Shown here: positions 1 to 5,921 of the stretch, one piece after another | How the letters are laid out: every line of letters begins with the position of its first letter | How positions within the stretch are numbered: position 1 is the stretch's first letter | Source: Sphingomonadaceae bacterium | GTDB taxonomy: Bacteria; Pseudomonadota; Alphaproteobacteria; Sphingomonadales; Sphingomonadaceae | Reading direction: 5' to 3' | DNA length: 6,171 bases | NCBI GenBank assembly: GCA_009923795.1 | Contig: RFSU01000136.1 | Location: forward strand, 1 to 6,171 | The notes under the pieces: generated by a model | Database searches by the model: none | What the model was told of the DNA's origin: nothing | Seen by the model: only the letters and a program-made list of their open reading frames with translations | Program-made: the position numbers and the translations under genes

Positions 1-27
1 AGCAACACGACCAGCACGATCAACCCC
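1..27 (+). repeat. 27-nt exact direct repeat, copy 1
   Basis: The first 27 bases of the window recur exactly at 310-336. They encode the repeat-boundary segment 'SNTTSTINP'. The copies are 309 nt (103 codons) apart, which is one repeat unit, so both lie in the same frame. Recombination between them would remove exactly one unit without shifting the frame (inference). Confidence 0.9.
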
Positions 28-3000
28 GCTGCGATTACGGTCAGCACCAGCAACGTTACCAAGACTTACGATGCAACGACCACAGCGCTTGGTACGCCTG
101 TTGCGATTTCTGGTAGTCTGTTCACCAACGTCAGCAACGGCGGCATAGCGGACAGCCTGAGCGGCGGTACCTATGCCTTTATCGGCGTAAATGTTAGCCG
201 CCAGGGCGGGGTTTCCTCCGGCGCTGTGTTGAATGACAAGGTTGTGACGGTCGCGAGCGTGACTGTGAATGACGGCAATAATGGCCTGAACTACACCGTC
301 ACTTATGCAAGCAACACGACCAGCACGATCAACCCCTATACGGTCAACCTGACTGGTTCACGCGTTTATGATGGCAGCTCCGCAGTGGAGGCCGGCATCT
401 TCACGTTGAGCCAACTGGTTGGACAAGAAAGCCTGAGCCTCACCGGGACGGGTAGTGTCAGCAATTCGCACGTGACGTTGGTTGGCCAGCAGCCGCAGGC
501 ACAGTTGCTTGGCGCGCTTGGATCGCTTGATCTGGTGGACGGCGTTGGGGCCAATGCCGGGCTGGCAATCAACTATAAGCTCGTGGGTGGTTCGCATAAT
601 GTCACCATAACGCCGCGTCCGTTGAACTTCTCGGCATCGGTGCCGGACAAGATTTATGATGGCAACACGGCGATCCAGGTGTCCAGCCTTGTGATCCAGA
701 ATCAAGTGCAGGGTGAGCAGCTCGATCTGATCTACAACCCGTTTGCGAATTTCAGTGATAAGAATGCTGGCCAGAACAAAGTGGTGACGATCACCAGTAT
801 TCGTGTTCAGAGTTCGCCGACGGCGCTGAGCACGGACTATGTGCCCTTGCCAACGACGTATCAGGCTAGCGCCACGATCTTTAAGAAGGACATCACCGTC
901 GTGGGTGTTGTTGCAACGGACAAGGTCTATGACGGCACCACCAGCGACATCATCAACACCAGTGTTGCTGCCTTGGCGGGTCAGATCACCACCGATCAGG
1001 TCAGCATTTCTAATATGACCGGCACATTCGCGAGCAAGAATGTTGGCCAGAACATCGCTGTTGTCGGAAGCGCCGTGACGCTTGGTGGTGTGGACGCAGG
1101 CAATTACAACCTGATCCAGCCGACTGGCTTGAGCGCGAACATCACGCCGCGGACGCTCGTTGCAGCCGCAACCGGCATCAGTCGCGCTTATGACGGCACA
1201 ACGGATGCTTTGGTTAACCTGACCGATAACCGCATCGCAGGTGACATCATCTCGTATAACTACACAGCCTCTTTCCTCGATAAGAACATCGGCACCAACA
1301 AATATGTCCGAATTTCAATCTCGAGCTTGGGCGGTGCAGATGGCGGCAACTATGTGTTGTCCGCAAACCCATCTACTTTTGCTGATGTTACGCGCGCAGT
1401 TTTGAGCTTCACGCCAATTGTCTCCACCAAGTCCTATGATGGAACAAACAGCGCAACCGTTAGCCTTGCGACGAATATCGCAGCGGGTGATCCGATTTCG
1501 GTCAGCTTCACCGATGCACGCTTCGACACGGCTAATGCAGGGACAGGTAAGACAGTCACCGTGACCGGGATTTCCGTATCTGGTGATCTCTCAAACTATC
1601 AGTTCCTGCCGACGGCAGTCACCGCCACAGGATCGGGGACAATCACGCCATTCTTAGTGAATTTGACAGGTTCACGAGCCTATGATGGTTTCACAGACGT
1701 ATCTGCCTCTGCACTTCGGATTGGGGCCTTGGTCGGCGGTCAGACGCTTACCCTTTCCGGGACAGGCTCTATCGCCAATCGTAATGTTGGCAACGCAAAG
1801 CTTGTCAATTCAAGTGGTTTGGTCTTGTCTAATGGGACAGGCGCCAATGCGGGCCTTGCGGCCAACTACACGTTGGTTGGAGGAAATCAGACCGTCGACA
1901 TTACGCCGGCCAATTTGTTGATTACAGCATCCAACGCGGTGAAGACCTATGATGGGACGACATCTGTCGCCGGAGCTGTTCAGGCGCCTCAGGCAATCGT
2001 GCAGACTGGCAGTGGCACCCAATTGTTCGGGGGAGACAATTTGATCGGCGGTTCCTTCGTTTATGACAATGCCAATGTCAGCCGCGATGCCGCCAATAAT
2101 GTCCTGAATAATCACATCGTCACGGTTTCGGCTGTGACCGTCAACGACGGCAATAATGGTGCAAACTACGCTGTCTCCTACCGTGACAATCGGACAAGTA
2201 CGATCAACCCTTATGCGGTGACCGTCACGGCGCTTTCGCAGACAAAGACGTATGACGCTACGACAGCAGCAGGCACGTCCGCCTTCACCTTTGGGTCGAT
2301 GATCGGGTCTGATGCTATCGTATCGGTGACATTGGCTTATTCGGACAAGAATGCAGGCCAAGGTAATAAGATGATCACGCCAAGTGCTGCAATTGGTGCA
2401 CCGGGCACGATCATTGGCAATTACGCGATCGGTTATGTGGCAGATACAAGGAGCAGCATTACGCCAGCGGCACTTGCCGGCGTATCGGGCATCGTTGTTT
2501 CGGATAAGATCTATGACGGAACGACGGCAGCAACCGTGGCCTCGGCGACGTTCGACGGGATCTATGCGGGTGACAATGTAAGCGTGGCGATTTCGGCTGG
2601 CTCATTCGATAGCAAGGATGTTGGTCTTCGCAATGTTGCAATTTCCAGCCTGACTTTGGGTGGTTCCGATGCACAGAATTACCTGTTGCTGAGCAGCTCG
2701 GGAACGGCAACAGGGCGCATATTGCCCAAGCCGCTGACGATTTCCGCTTTGGCGCAGACGAAGGTCTATGATGGGACGATATCGGTTGCGAGCCGTGCGC
2801 TTGGAACGGGCTATAGCGCCGCAGGTCTGGTAAGCGGTGAAAGCCTGTCAGATGTGGCACTCGATTACACCAATGCCAATGTTAGCCGGAGCAGTAGCGG
2901 CGCGGTTCTGAGTGATCGGACAATCGCGGCCAGTGCTGCTGTCGCAGGAGCTGGGACCAGCCTTGCCAACTACGCGATCACCTATGTCAGCAACTCGGCC

Positions 3001-4041
3001 AGCACGATCACACCAGCGCCGCTTAAGGTTACCGTGCTCGACCTCAGCAAGGTCTATGATGGGACGACCGCGGCAATGGGTACACCTGCGGTGGTCGCAG
3101 ATGGCACGACGCGTCTGTTCAACTCTGCGACATTGTCCGGTGGTACGGCCAATTTTGTCAGTGCGGATGTTGGTTCAGGTAAGACGGTTCAAATATCGGG
3201 CGTGGCTATTAATGACGGCAATGGCGGCGGGAACTACAGCATTGCTTATGTGCCCAGCACCAACAGCACGATCACGCCGCGCGTGGTTTCGCTTTCGGCG
3301 ACAAAGGTTTTTGACGGAACAACGCTTCTTCAAGGTGCTGTGACCATCAATACGGGCATTGCTGGCCAGGTGCTTGGTTACACTGACGCGCGATCAGTTT
3401 CTCCGGGCGTGACAATGATTGACAACTTCATCACCAAAGACAATTTCATCAGCAATATCGTGTTGATCGACAGTCAGAGTGCAAAGGCAACCAACTACAA
3501 GTTGCCGGAACTGAATGCGACGACCGCGCCGGTGCAAATTTTCCTTCCAGCCACCAGCATGATGACCAGTCCAGCAACTTACGACAAGCTGGCGGTGTCC
3601 AGCTCTCAGCCAGCCACAATTGCTGCAACTGACCCTGCGGTGATAATGACTTCGTCATCGAGTGGCACTGCTGCTGACACGACATCAAGCGGAACGAATG
3701 GAGTGACCTCTTCTGGCTCTGCCGTTAGCTCGGCTGCACCTTCTGAGGGCTTTGTTTCTGTCGATCCTCTAGGCGCGCCTTCGTTGGAAAACGGTAGGGA
3801 CTTTGCAGTTGAAATTCCTGTGACGGCATTCCACCACACGAATGCGAATGCGCAAATCACCCTGAAGGCGGAACTGGCTGATGGAAGTGGCTTGCCTGCC
3901 TGGATGAGCTTTGATCCGGTGCATAACATCTTGTCGGGGTCTGCTCCGGCTGGTGTCTCTGCCGTCTCTGTTGTGGTCATTGCTACAGACCAGCGCGGTG
4001 CAGAAATTAAAGCCTCGATCAATCTCCAGTTCTCAAAATGA
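1..4041 (+). CDS. Large YDG/MBG-repeat surface exoprotein, filamentous-hemagglutinin-like (partial, N-terminus outside window)
   Basis: The frame is open from base 1, so the gene starts upstream; the ATG at 226 is only an internal Met. The visible 1346 residues contain about 13 tandem repeats, each opening with a (K/R)xYDGTT-type motif and usually closing with 'NY' followed by 'TITP' or 'TINP'. This is the pattern of YDG and MBG domains found in filamentous-hemagglutinin-like adhesins. The motif Tyr (or Phe) codons start at 67, 367, 655, 928, 1189, 1435, 1681, 1948, 2251, 2512, 2767, 3055 and 3310. After the repeats come a Ser/Thr/Ala-rich linker (about residues 1199-1250) and a C-terminal Ig/cadherin-like domain (about 1251-1346). 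No cysteine is evident in the repeats, as is usual for secreted beta-rich adhesins. A surface or secreted adhesin or biofilm role, possibly by two-partner secretion, is inference; the N-terminal export domain that would decide it is not visible. The frame is unbroken, so the gene appears functional. Confidence 0.88.
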   Translation, partial: SNTTSTINPAAITVSTSNVTKTYDATTTALGTPVAISGSLFTNVSNGGIADSLSGGTYAFIGVNVSRQGGVSSGAVLNDKVVTVASVTVNDGNNGLNYTVTYASNTTSTINPYTVNLTGSRVYDGSSAVEAGIFTLSQLVGQESLSLTGTGSVSNSHVTLVGQQPQAQLLGALGSLDLVDGVGANAGLAINYKLVGGSHNVTITPRPLNFSASVPDKIYDGNTAIQVSSLVIQNQVQGEQLDLIYNPFANFSDKNAGQNKVVTITSIRVQSSPTALSTDYVPLPTTYQASATIFKKDITVVGVVATDKVYDGTTSDIINTSVAALAGQITTDQVSISNMTGTFASKNVGQNIAVVGSAVTLGGVDAGNYNLIQPTGLSANITPRTLVAAATGISRAYDGTTDALVNLTDNRIAGDIISYNYTASFLDKNIGTNKYVRISISSLGGADGGNYVLSANPSTFADVTRAVLSFTPIVSTKSYDGTNSATVSLATNIAAGDPISVSFTDARFDTANAGTGKTVTVTGISVSGDLSNYQFLPTAVTATGSGTITPFLVNLTGSRAYDGFTDVSASALRIGALVGGQTLTLSGTGSIANRNVGNAKLVNSSGLVLSNGTGANAGLAANYTLVGGNQTVDITPANLLITASNAVKTYDGTTSVAGAVQAPQAIVQTGSGTQLFGGDNLIGGSFVYDNANVSRDAANNVLNNHIVTVSAVTVNDGNNGANYAVSYRDNRTSTINPYAVTVTALSQTKTYDATTAAGTSAFTFGSMIGSDAIVSVTLAYSDKNAGQGNKMITPSAAIGAPGTIIGNYAIGYVADTRSSITPAALAGVSGIVVSDKIYDGTTAATVASATFDGIYAGDNVSVAISAGSFDSKDVGLRNVAISSLTLGGSDAQNYLLLSSSGTATGRILPKPLTISALAQTKVYDGTISVASRALGTGYSAAGLVSGESLSDVALDYTNANVSRSSSGAVLSDRTIAASAAVAGAGTSLANYAITYVSNSASTITPAPLKVTVLDLSKVYDGTTAAMGTPAVVADGTTRLFNSATLSGGTANFVSADVGSGKTVQISGVAINDGNGGGNYSIAYVPSTNSTITPRVVSLSATKVFDGTTLLQGAVTINTGIAGQVLGYTDARSVSPGVTMIDNFITKDNFISNIVLIDSQSAKATNYKLPELNATTAPVQIFLPATSMMTSPATYDKLAVSSSQPATIAATDPAVIMTSSSSGTAADTTSSGTNGVTSSGSAVSSAAPSEGFVSVDPLGAPSLENGRDFAVEIPVTAFHHTNANAQITLKAELADGSGLPAWMSFDPVHNILSGSAPAGVSAVSVVVIATDQRGAEIKASINLQFSK
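310..336 (+). repeat. 27-nt exact direct repeat, copy 2
   Basis: This is an exact copy of bases 1-27, encoding the same 'SNTTSTINP' boundary at the end of the repeat whose YDA motif is at 67. It is the longest perfect nucleotide repeat I found in the window by eye. Confidence 0.9.
2761..2779 (+). repeat. 19-nt exact direct repeat over a YDG motif, copy 1
   Basis: These bases encode 'KVYDGT' and recur exactly at 3049-3067, 288 nt (96 codons) away. The copies lie in the same frame, at the start of adjacent-but-similar repeat units. Confidence 0.85.
3049..3067 (+). repeat. 19-nt exact direct repeat over a YDG motif, copy 2
   Basis: This is an exact copy of 2761-2779. A shorter related block ('tatgatgggacgac') also occurs at the unit starting near 1948, which shows the most conserved part of the repeat at DNA level. 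Confidence 0.85.
3595..3750 (+). other. Ser/Thr/Ala-rich linker within the exoprotein
   Basis: This stretch follows the last YDG unit and encodes about 52 residues dominated by Ser, Thr, Ala and Gly (for example 'MTSSSSGTAADTTSSGTNG'), with few charged or large hydrophobic residues. It has no repeat motif and reads as a flexible spacer between the repeat rod and the C-terminal globular domain. Such linkers can be sites of proteolysis or O-glycosylation in secreted proteins, but nothing here shows that directly. Confidence 0.65.
3751..4038 (+). other. C-terminal Ig/cadherin-like (He_PIG/CADG-type) domain of the exoprotein
   Basis: The last roughly 96 residues differ from the YDG repeats. They contain 'LPAWMSFDPVHNILSGSAP', matching the 'LPxWLxFDxxTxxxSGTPP' signature of putative Ig (He_PIG) and dystroglycan-type cadherin-like domains. 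An alternating beta pattern follows ('VSVVVIATDQRGAEIKASI'), resembling the 'V.ATDxxG' strand of that fold. In other large surface proteins such domains bind carbohydrate or calcium or act as spacers. No LPxTG or outer-membrane anchor motif is present at the terminus, which ends '...NLQFSK'. Confidence 0.65.
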
Positions 4042-4043
4042 TC

Positions 4044-4049
4044 AAAGGA
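4044..4049 (+). promoter_or_regulatory. Ribosome binding site deciding the IalB-family start at 4056
   Basis: AAAGGA lies 6 bases before the ATG at 4056. The ATG at 4050 directly abuts it, and the ATG at 4038 has no purine-rich stretch at a usable distance. The site itself sits just past the stop codon of the upstream exoprotein gene, so ribosomes terminating at 4041 would be delivered straight to it. Confidence 0.65.
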
Positions 4050-4055
4050 ATGACT

Positions 4056-4625
4056 ATGACCAGACCATTAATTAGGGCACTTGGAGCGCTCTCATCCGTC
4101 GCTCTGATCGCAAGTCCGCTTCTTGCGGCGAAGCCAAAGGCGCCGAAAATCGCGATGCCTGAAGAGGTGCGCAAGACACCAGAAGCGAGTGCGCCGCAAT
4201 GGGTGCTCAAAGACAGCTTTGGGCAATGGGCGGTCTTATGCAATTCAACGACCCCAAGCGAGTGTCGGGCAGCGCAGACACAGAAATCTTTGGATGAAAA
4301 GAATCCCGGAACGCTGCTGCAAGTTGTGTTTGCAGCGGAAAAAGGGAAGATGTTTGGAGTGTTCACACTTCCATTTGGTGTTGATCTGCGTGCGGGAATC
4401 GCGCTGCGAATCGATGAGGGCAATGAGGTTAAAGGCAGCTTTATGACCTGCCTGCCTGATGGGTGTCAGTCGATCAATGAAATTGATGAATCGTTTCTGG
4501 CTCAGATGCGCACCGGAAAAATTTTGAAAGTCGGCTTTCGGTCTTGGGGTGGCGGAGATAAGACATTGGTTGTCGATGTTCCTCTGGACGGGGCGGCTCA
4601 AGCCATTGCTGCCGTTAAACTCTGA
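4056..4625 (+). CDS. Invasion-associated locus B (IalB) family exported protein
   Basis: This is a 189-residue protein from the preferred ATG at 4056; the open frame extends to an ATG at 4038 that overlaps the upstream stop as ATGA. Residues 1-24 form a Sec-type signal peptide (Arg3 and Arg7, a hydrophobic core, then 'ASPLLAA' before KPK). The mature part shows the IalB family pattern: 'FGQWAVLC' then a second Cys and 'AAQ' (Cys62 and Cys70), 'FTLPFGVDLRAGIALRID', then 'FMTCLPDGC' (Cys132 and Cys137). The four cysteines suggest two disulfides, so a periplasmic or secreted location is likely. The family is named for a Bartonella gene linked to erythrocyte invasion. Most members come from non-pathogens and their biochemical role is unknown, so virulence should not be inferred. 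The tight linkage suggests it is expressed with the exoprotein and may help its export, folding or surface retention (inference). Confidence 0.9.
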   Translation: MTRPLIRALGALSSVALIASPLLAAKPKAPKIAMPEEVRKTPEASAPQWVLKDSFGQWAVLCNSTTPSECRAAQTQKSLDEKNPGTLLQVVFAAEKGKMFGVFTLPFGVDLRAGIALRIDEGNEVKGSFMTCLPDGCQSINEIDESFLAQMRTGKILKVGFRSWGGGDKTLVVDVPLDGAAQAIAAVKL

Positions 4626-4640
4626 CGCTGCATATTGGCG

Positions 4641-4660
4641 GGCGCGACATGGCGCGCTTT
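4641..4660 (+). terminator. Weak possible terminator hairpin after the IalB-family gene
   Basis: GCGCG (4642-4646) can pair with CGCGC (4653-4657) across a 6-base loop, extended by two G·U pairs and followed by TTT then C. The stem is short and the T-run is poor. Its location, 17 bases past the stop codon and before a gene with its own ribosome binding site, is the main support. Confidence 0.3.
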
Positions 4661-4823
4661 CAGGAAATGATTGCTAGGCCATGCAGGTGCGGGAAGTCAG
4701 GTAGATGACCAAGTCAGCTAACCCGTTTTGTGTCTTCTGCACTTTTGCGATAAATCATGGGCCTTGCATGCATACTCTTCATTCAGGCAGGCTATCCTGA
4801 GGCTCAGCAATCAAAACCAATGT

Positions 4824-4830
4824 AGAGGGA
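4824..4830 (+). promoter_or_regulatory. Ribosome binding site of the GST-like gene
   Basis: AGAGGGA lies 8 bases upstream of the ATG at 4839. It fixes the start of the GST-like protein there. The frame stays open back to an ATG at 4728, but that extension adds 37 residues of non-family-like sequence. Confidence 0.75.
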
Positions 4831-4838
4831 CTCACTTC

Positions 4839-5834
4839 ATGTATAGGATCAACGGCGCGCTCGGCTCGCCCTATTCGATGAAGATGCGCGCAGTGCTGCG
4901 CTATCGCCGCATCGCCCATCTTTGGATTCATGGGCCGGACGCACGAGATGCACTCACGAAGGTTAGGGCGCCGGTGATTCCCATCATGGAATATCCCGAT
5001 GGCAGTTTCCACAATGACTCCACGCCTTTGATCTATGATCTGGAGGCGCGGCACGCCGAACGTTCAATCATCCCGCCCGATTCCGCGCGCGCCTTTATAG
5101 CGCATTTGATCGAGGACTTTGCCGATGAATGGGTCACGAAGGCGATGTTCGGCTATCGCTGGTTGCAGGAAGTTGATCAGATTCAAATGAGCCGTTGGCT
5201 CGCTTTTGATGCGTTGAAAGGCGGTGGATTGCGGGAAAGCCAGGGCTATGCAGAGCACTTCCGTGCGCGTCAGGTTGGGCGGATGGCCATTGTCGGCTGC
5301 ACAGTCGAGAATTTTCCGTTGATAGAAGCGTCGACCCGCGCCCTCCTTGGTGCGTTAGAGGCGCATGTTGTTGATCGGCACTGTCTATTTGGGTCACGTC
5401 CAAGCATTGCGGAGTTTGGCATGTTTGGACAACTCTCTCAGCTTGGCGTTGACCCCACGGCGCAGTTCATGATGCGCAAGGACTATCCCTATAGCTATCG
5501 CTGGCTGCTCCATGTGGACGACATGTCGGGGATTGACGGCGCATGGGACGTGGGTGATGCGCCCTTGTCTCCGATCATCACCGCTTGGCTAAAACAAGTG
5601 GGAGAGGTTTACATGCCCTTCCTACTTGCCAACGCTGCTGCGATTGAGGCCGGGCAAGAGACATTCCAAATCACGGCCATGGGCCTGCCCTACACACAGG
5701 GTGTGTTCAAATATCAGGTGAAATGCCTGGCAGATCTGCGCGCGCGCTATGCAGCGTTGGGCGGCGATGCCAAAGCTAAACTTGATCCCCTTTTGATGGA
5801 GACGGGTTGTCTGGCCGCATTGAACGTCGGGTAA
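4839..5834 (+). CDS. Glutathione S-transferase-like protein (thioredoxin-fold N-domain plus helical C-domain)
   Basis: This is a 331-residue cytosolic protein; no signal peptide or membrane segment is seen. Residues 1-68 look like a GST N-terminal thioredoxin-fold domain. They contain 'GSPYSMKMR' (9-17) at the first beta-alpha turn, 'APVIPIM' (43-49) with the expected cis-proline at Pro47, and 'DGSFHNDSTPLI' (53-64), the counterpart of the glutathione-contacting 'ESxAI' segment. A helical C-terminal domain includes 'FGSRPSIAEFGMFGQL' (183-198), the usual 'GdxPSxADf' GST_C motif. At 331 residues it is longer than a typical 200-230-residue GST, with an extra C-terminal stretch of about 100 residues. 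The active-site position appears to be Ser rather than Cys. Glutathione-dependent conjugation or detoxification is the family expectation; the substrate is unknown and catalysis is not shown. It appears to be a single-gene transcript. Confidence 0.82.
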   Translation: MYRINGALGSPYSMKMRAVLRYRRIAHLWIHGPDARDALTKVRAPVIPIMEYPDGSFHNDSTPLIYDLEARHAERSIIPPDSARAFIAHLIEDFADEWVTKAMFGYRWLQEVDQIQMSRWLAFDALKGGGLRESQGYAEHFRARQVGRMAIVGCTVENFPLIEASTRALLGALEAHVVDRHCLFGSRPSIAEFGMFGQLSQLGVDPTAQFMMRKDYPYSYRWLLHVDDMSGIDGAWDVGDAPLSPIITAWLKQVGEVYMPFLLANAAAIEAGQETFQITAMGLPYTQGVFKYQVKCLADLRARYAALGGDAKAKLDPLLMETGCLAALNVG

Positions 5835-5859
5835 GGAAGAAGGTGGCGGGAATGGACTT

Positions 5860-5891
5860 ACGGGCTGATCCATAGGATGTGATCGGCCCGT
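5860..5891. terminator. Hairpin between convergent genes, probable bidirectional terminator
   Basis: ACGGGCTGATC (5860-5870) pairs with GATCGGCCCGT (5881-5891) over 11 positions with one T·G wobble and a 10-base loop. It lies 25 bases past the GST-like stop and 30 bases past the end of the minus-strand PhnA-like gene, where a shared terminator is expected. The following T-tract is weak on both strands (TTGT on the plus side), so termination may be inefficient or Rho-assisted. Confidence 0.6.
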
Positions 5892-5921
5892 TGTGCGCGC
5901 AGCTATGCTCTCATAACAGCC

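Larger units (their letters stand above)
31..3540 (+). repeat. Array of about 13 protein-level YDG/MBG repeats, 246-303 nt each
   Basis: The distances between successive YDG-motif codons are 300, 288, 273, 261, 246, 246, 267, 303, 261, 255, 288 and 255 nt, all multiples of three. By eye there are at least three subtypes. Type A is long and carries 'ANVSR', 'VNDGNNG' and 'STINP' (units at 67 and 1948, with 2767 related). Type B carries 'LTGSR', 'GANAGLA' and 'NYxLVGG' (units at 367 and 1681). Type C is short and carries 'SKNVG' and 'LGG.DAGNY' variants (units at 928, 1189, 1435 and 2512). The motif varies: YDA in the units at 67 and 2251, and FDG in the last unit at 3310. DNA identity between units is mostly low except for short blocks, so the array is old and diverged rather than freshly amplified. 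Confidence 0.85.
4626..4838. other. Intergenic gap between the IalB-family and GST-like genes
   Basis: This 213-base gap holds the weak hairpin at 4641-4660, a small palindrome (TGCATGCA, 4765-4772) and the ribosome binding site at 4824-4830. A promoter for the GST-like gene is expected here. I can only see poor matches, such as TTGCGA at 4745 with CATACT at 4771 (20-base spacing), and I do not call one. No RNA gene or small coding region is convincing. Confidence 0.5.

Noticed and set aside
358..2860. Open frames on the minus strand across the repeat array (for example 358-705, 1810-2361 and 2459-2860)
   Set aside because: They lie entirely inside the unbroken repeat-protein frame, have Arg/Cys/His-rich compositions typical of antisense shadows, and show no recognisable domain or ribosome binding site.
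2384..3343. Plus-strand alternative-frame open frames (2384-2581, 2912-3343)
   Set aside because: They overlap the repeat protein in another frame and are Arg/Ser-rich with no motif, so they are explained by codon bias of the real gene.
1..3540. CRISPR-like or other noncoding repeat array
   Set aside because: The periodicity is in codons, the units are 246-303 nt with diverged DNA, and the frame is open throughout, so these are protein domain repeats.
4038..4055. ATG at 4038 as the translation start of the IalB-family gene
   Set aside because: It has no upstream ribosome binding site and adds six residues before the signal peptide. The AAAGGA site fits the ATG at 4056. The 4038 start remains possible if translation is strictly coupled.
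4019..4601. Minus-strand open frames opposite the IalB-family gene (4019-4423, 4245-4601)
   Set aside because: They are antisense to a well-supported family gene, with no recognisable protein features.
4745..4776. Possible sigma70-like promoter (TTGCGA and CATACT) upstream of the GST-like gene
   Set aside because: The spacing is 20 bases and the -10 match is only 4 of 6. Matches this weak are expected by chance.
4728..4838. N-terminal extension of the GST-like protein to the ATG at 4728
   Set aside because: The added residues do not resemble a GST start or a signal peptide. The ATG at 4839 has a good ribosome binding site and begins exactly at the expected first beta strand.
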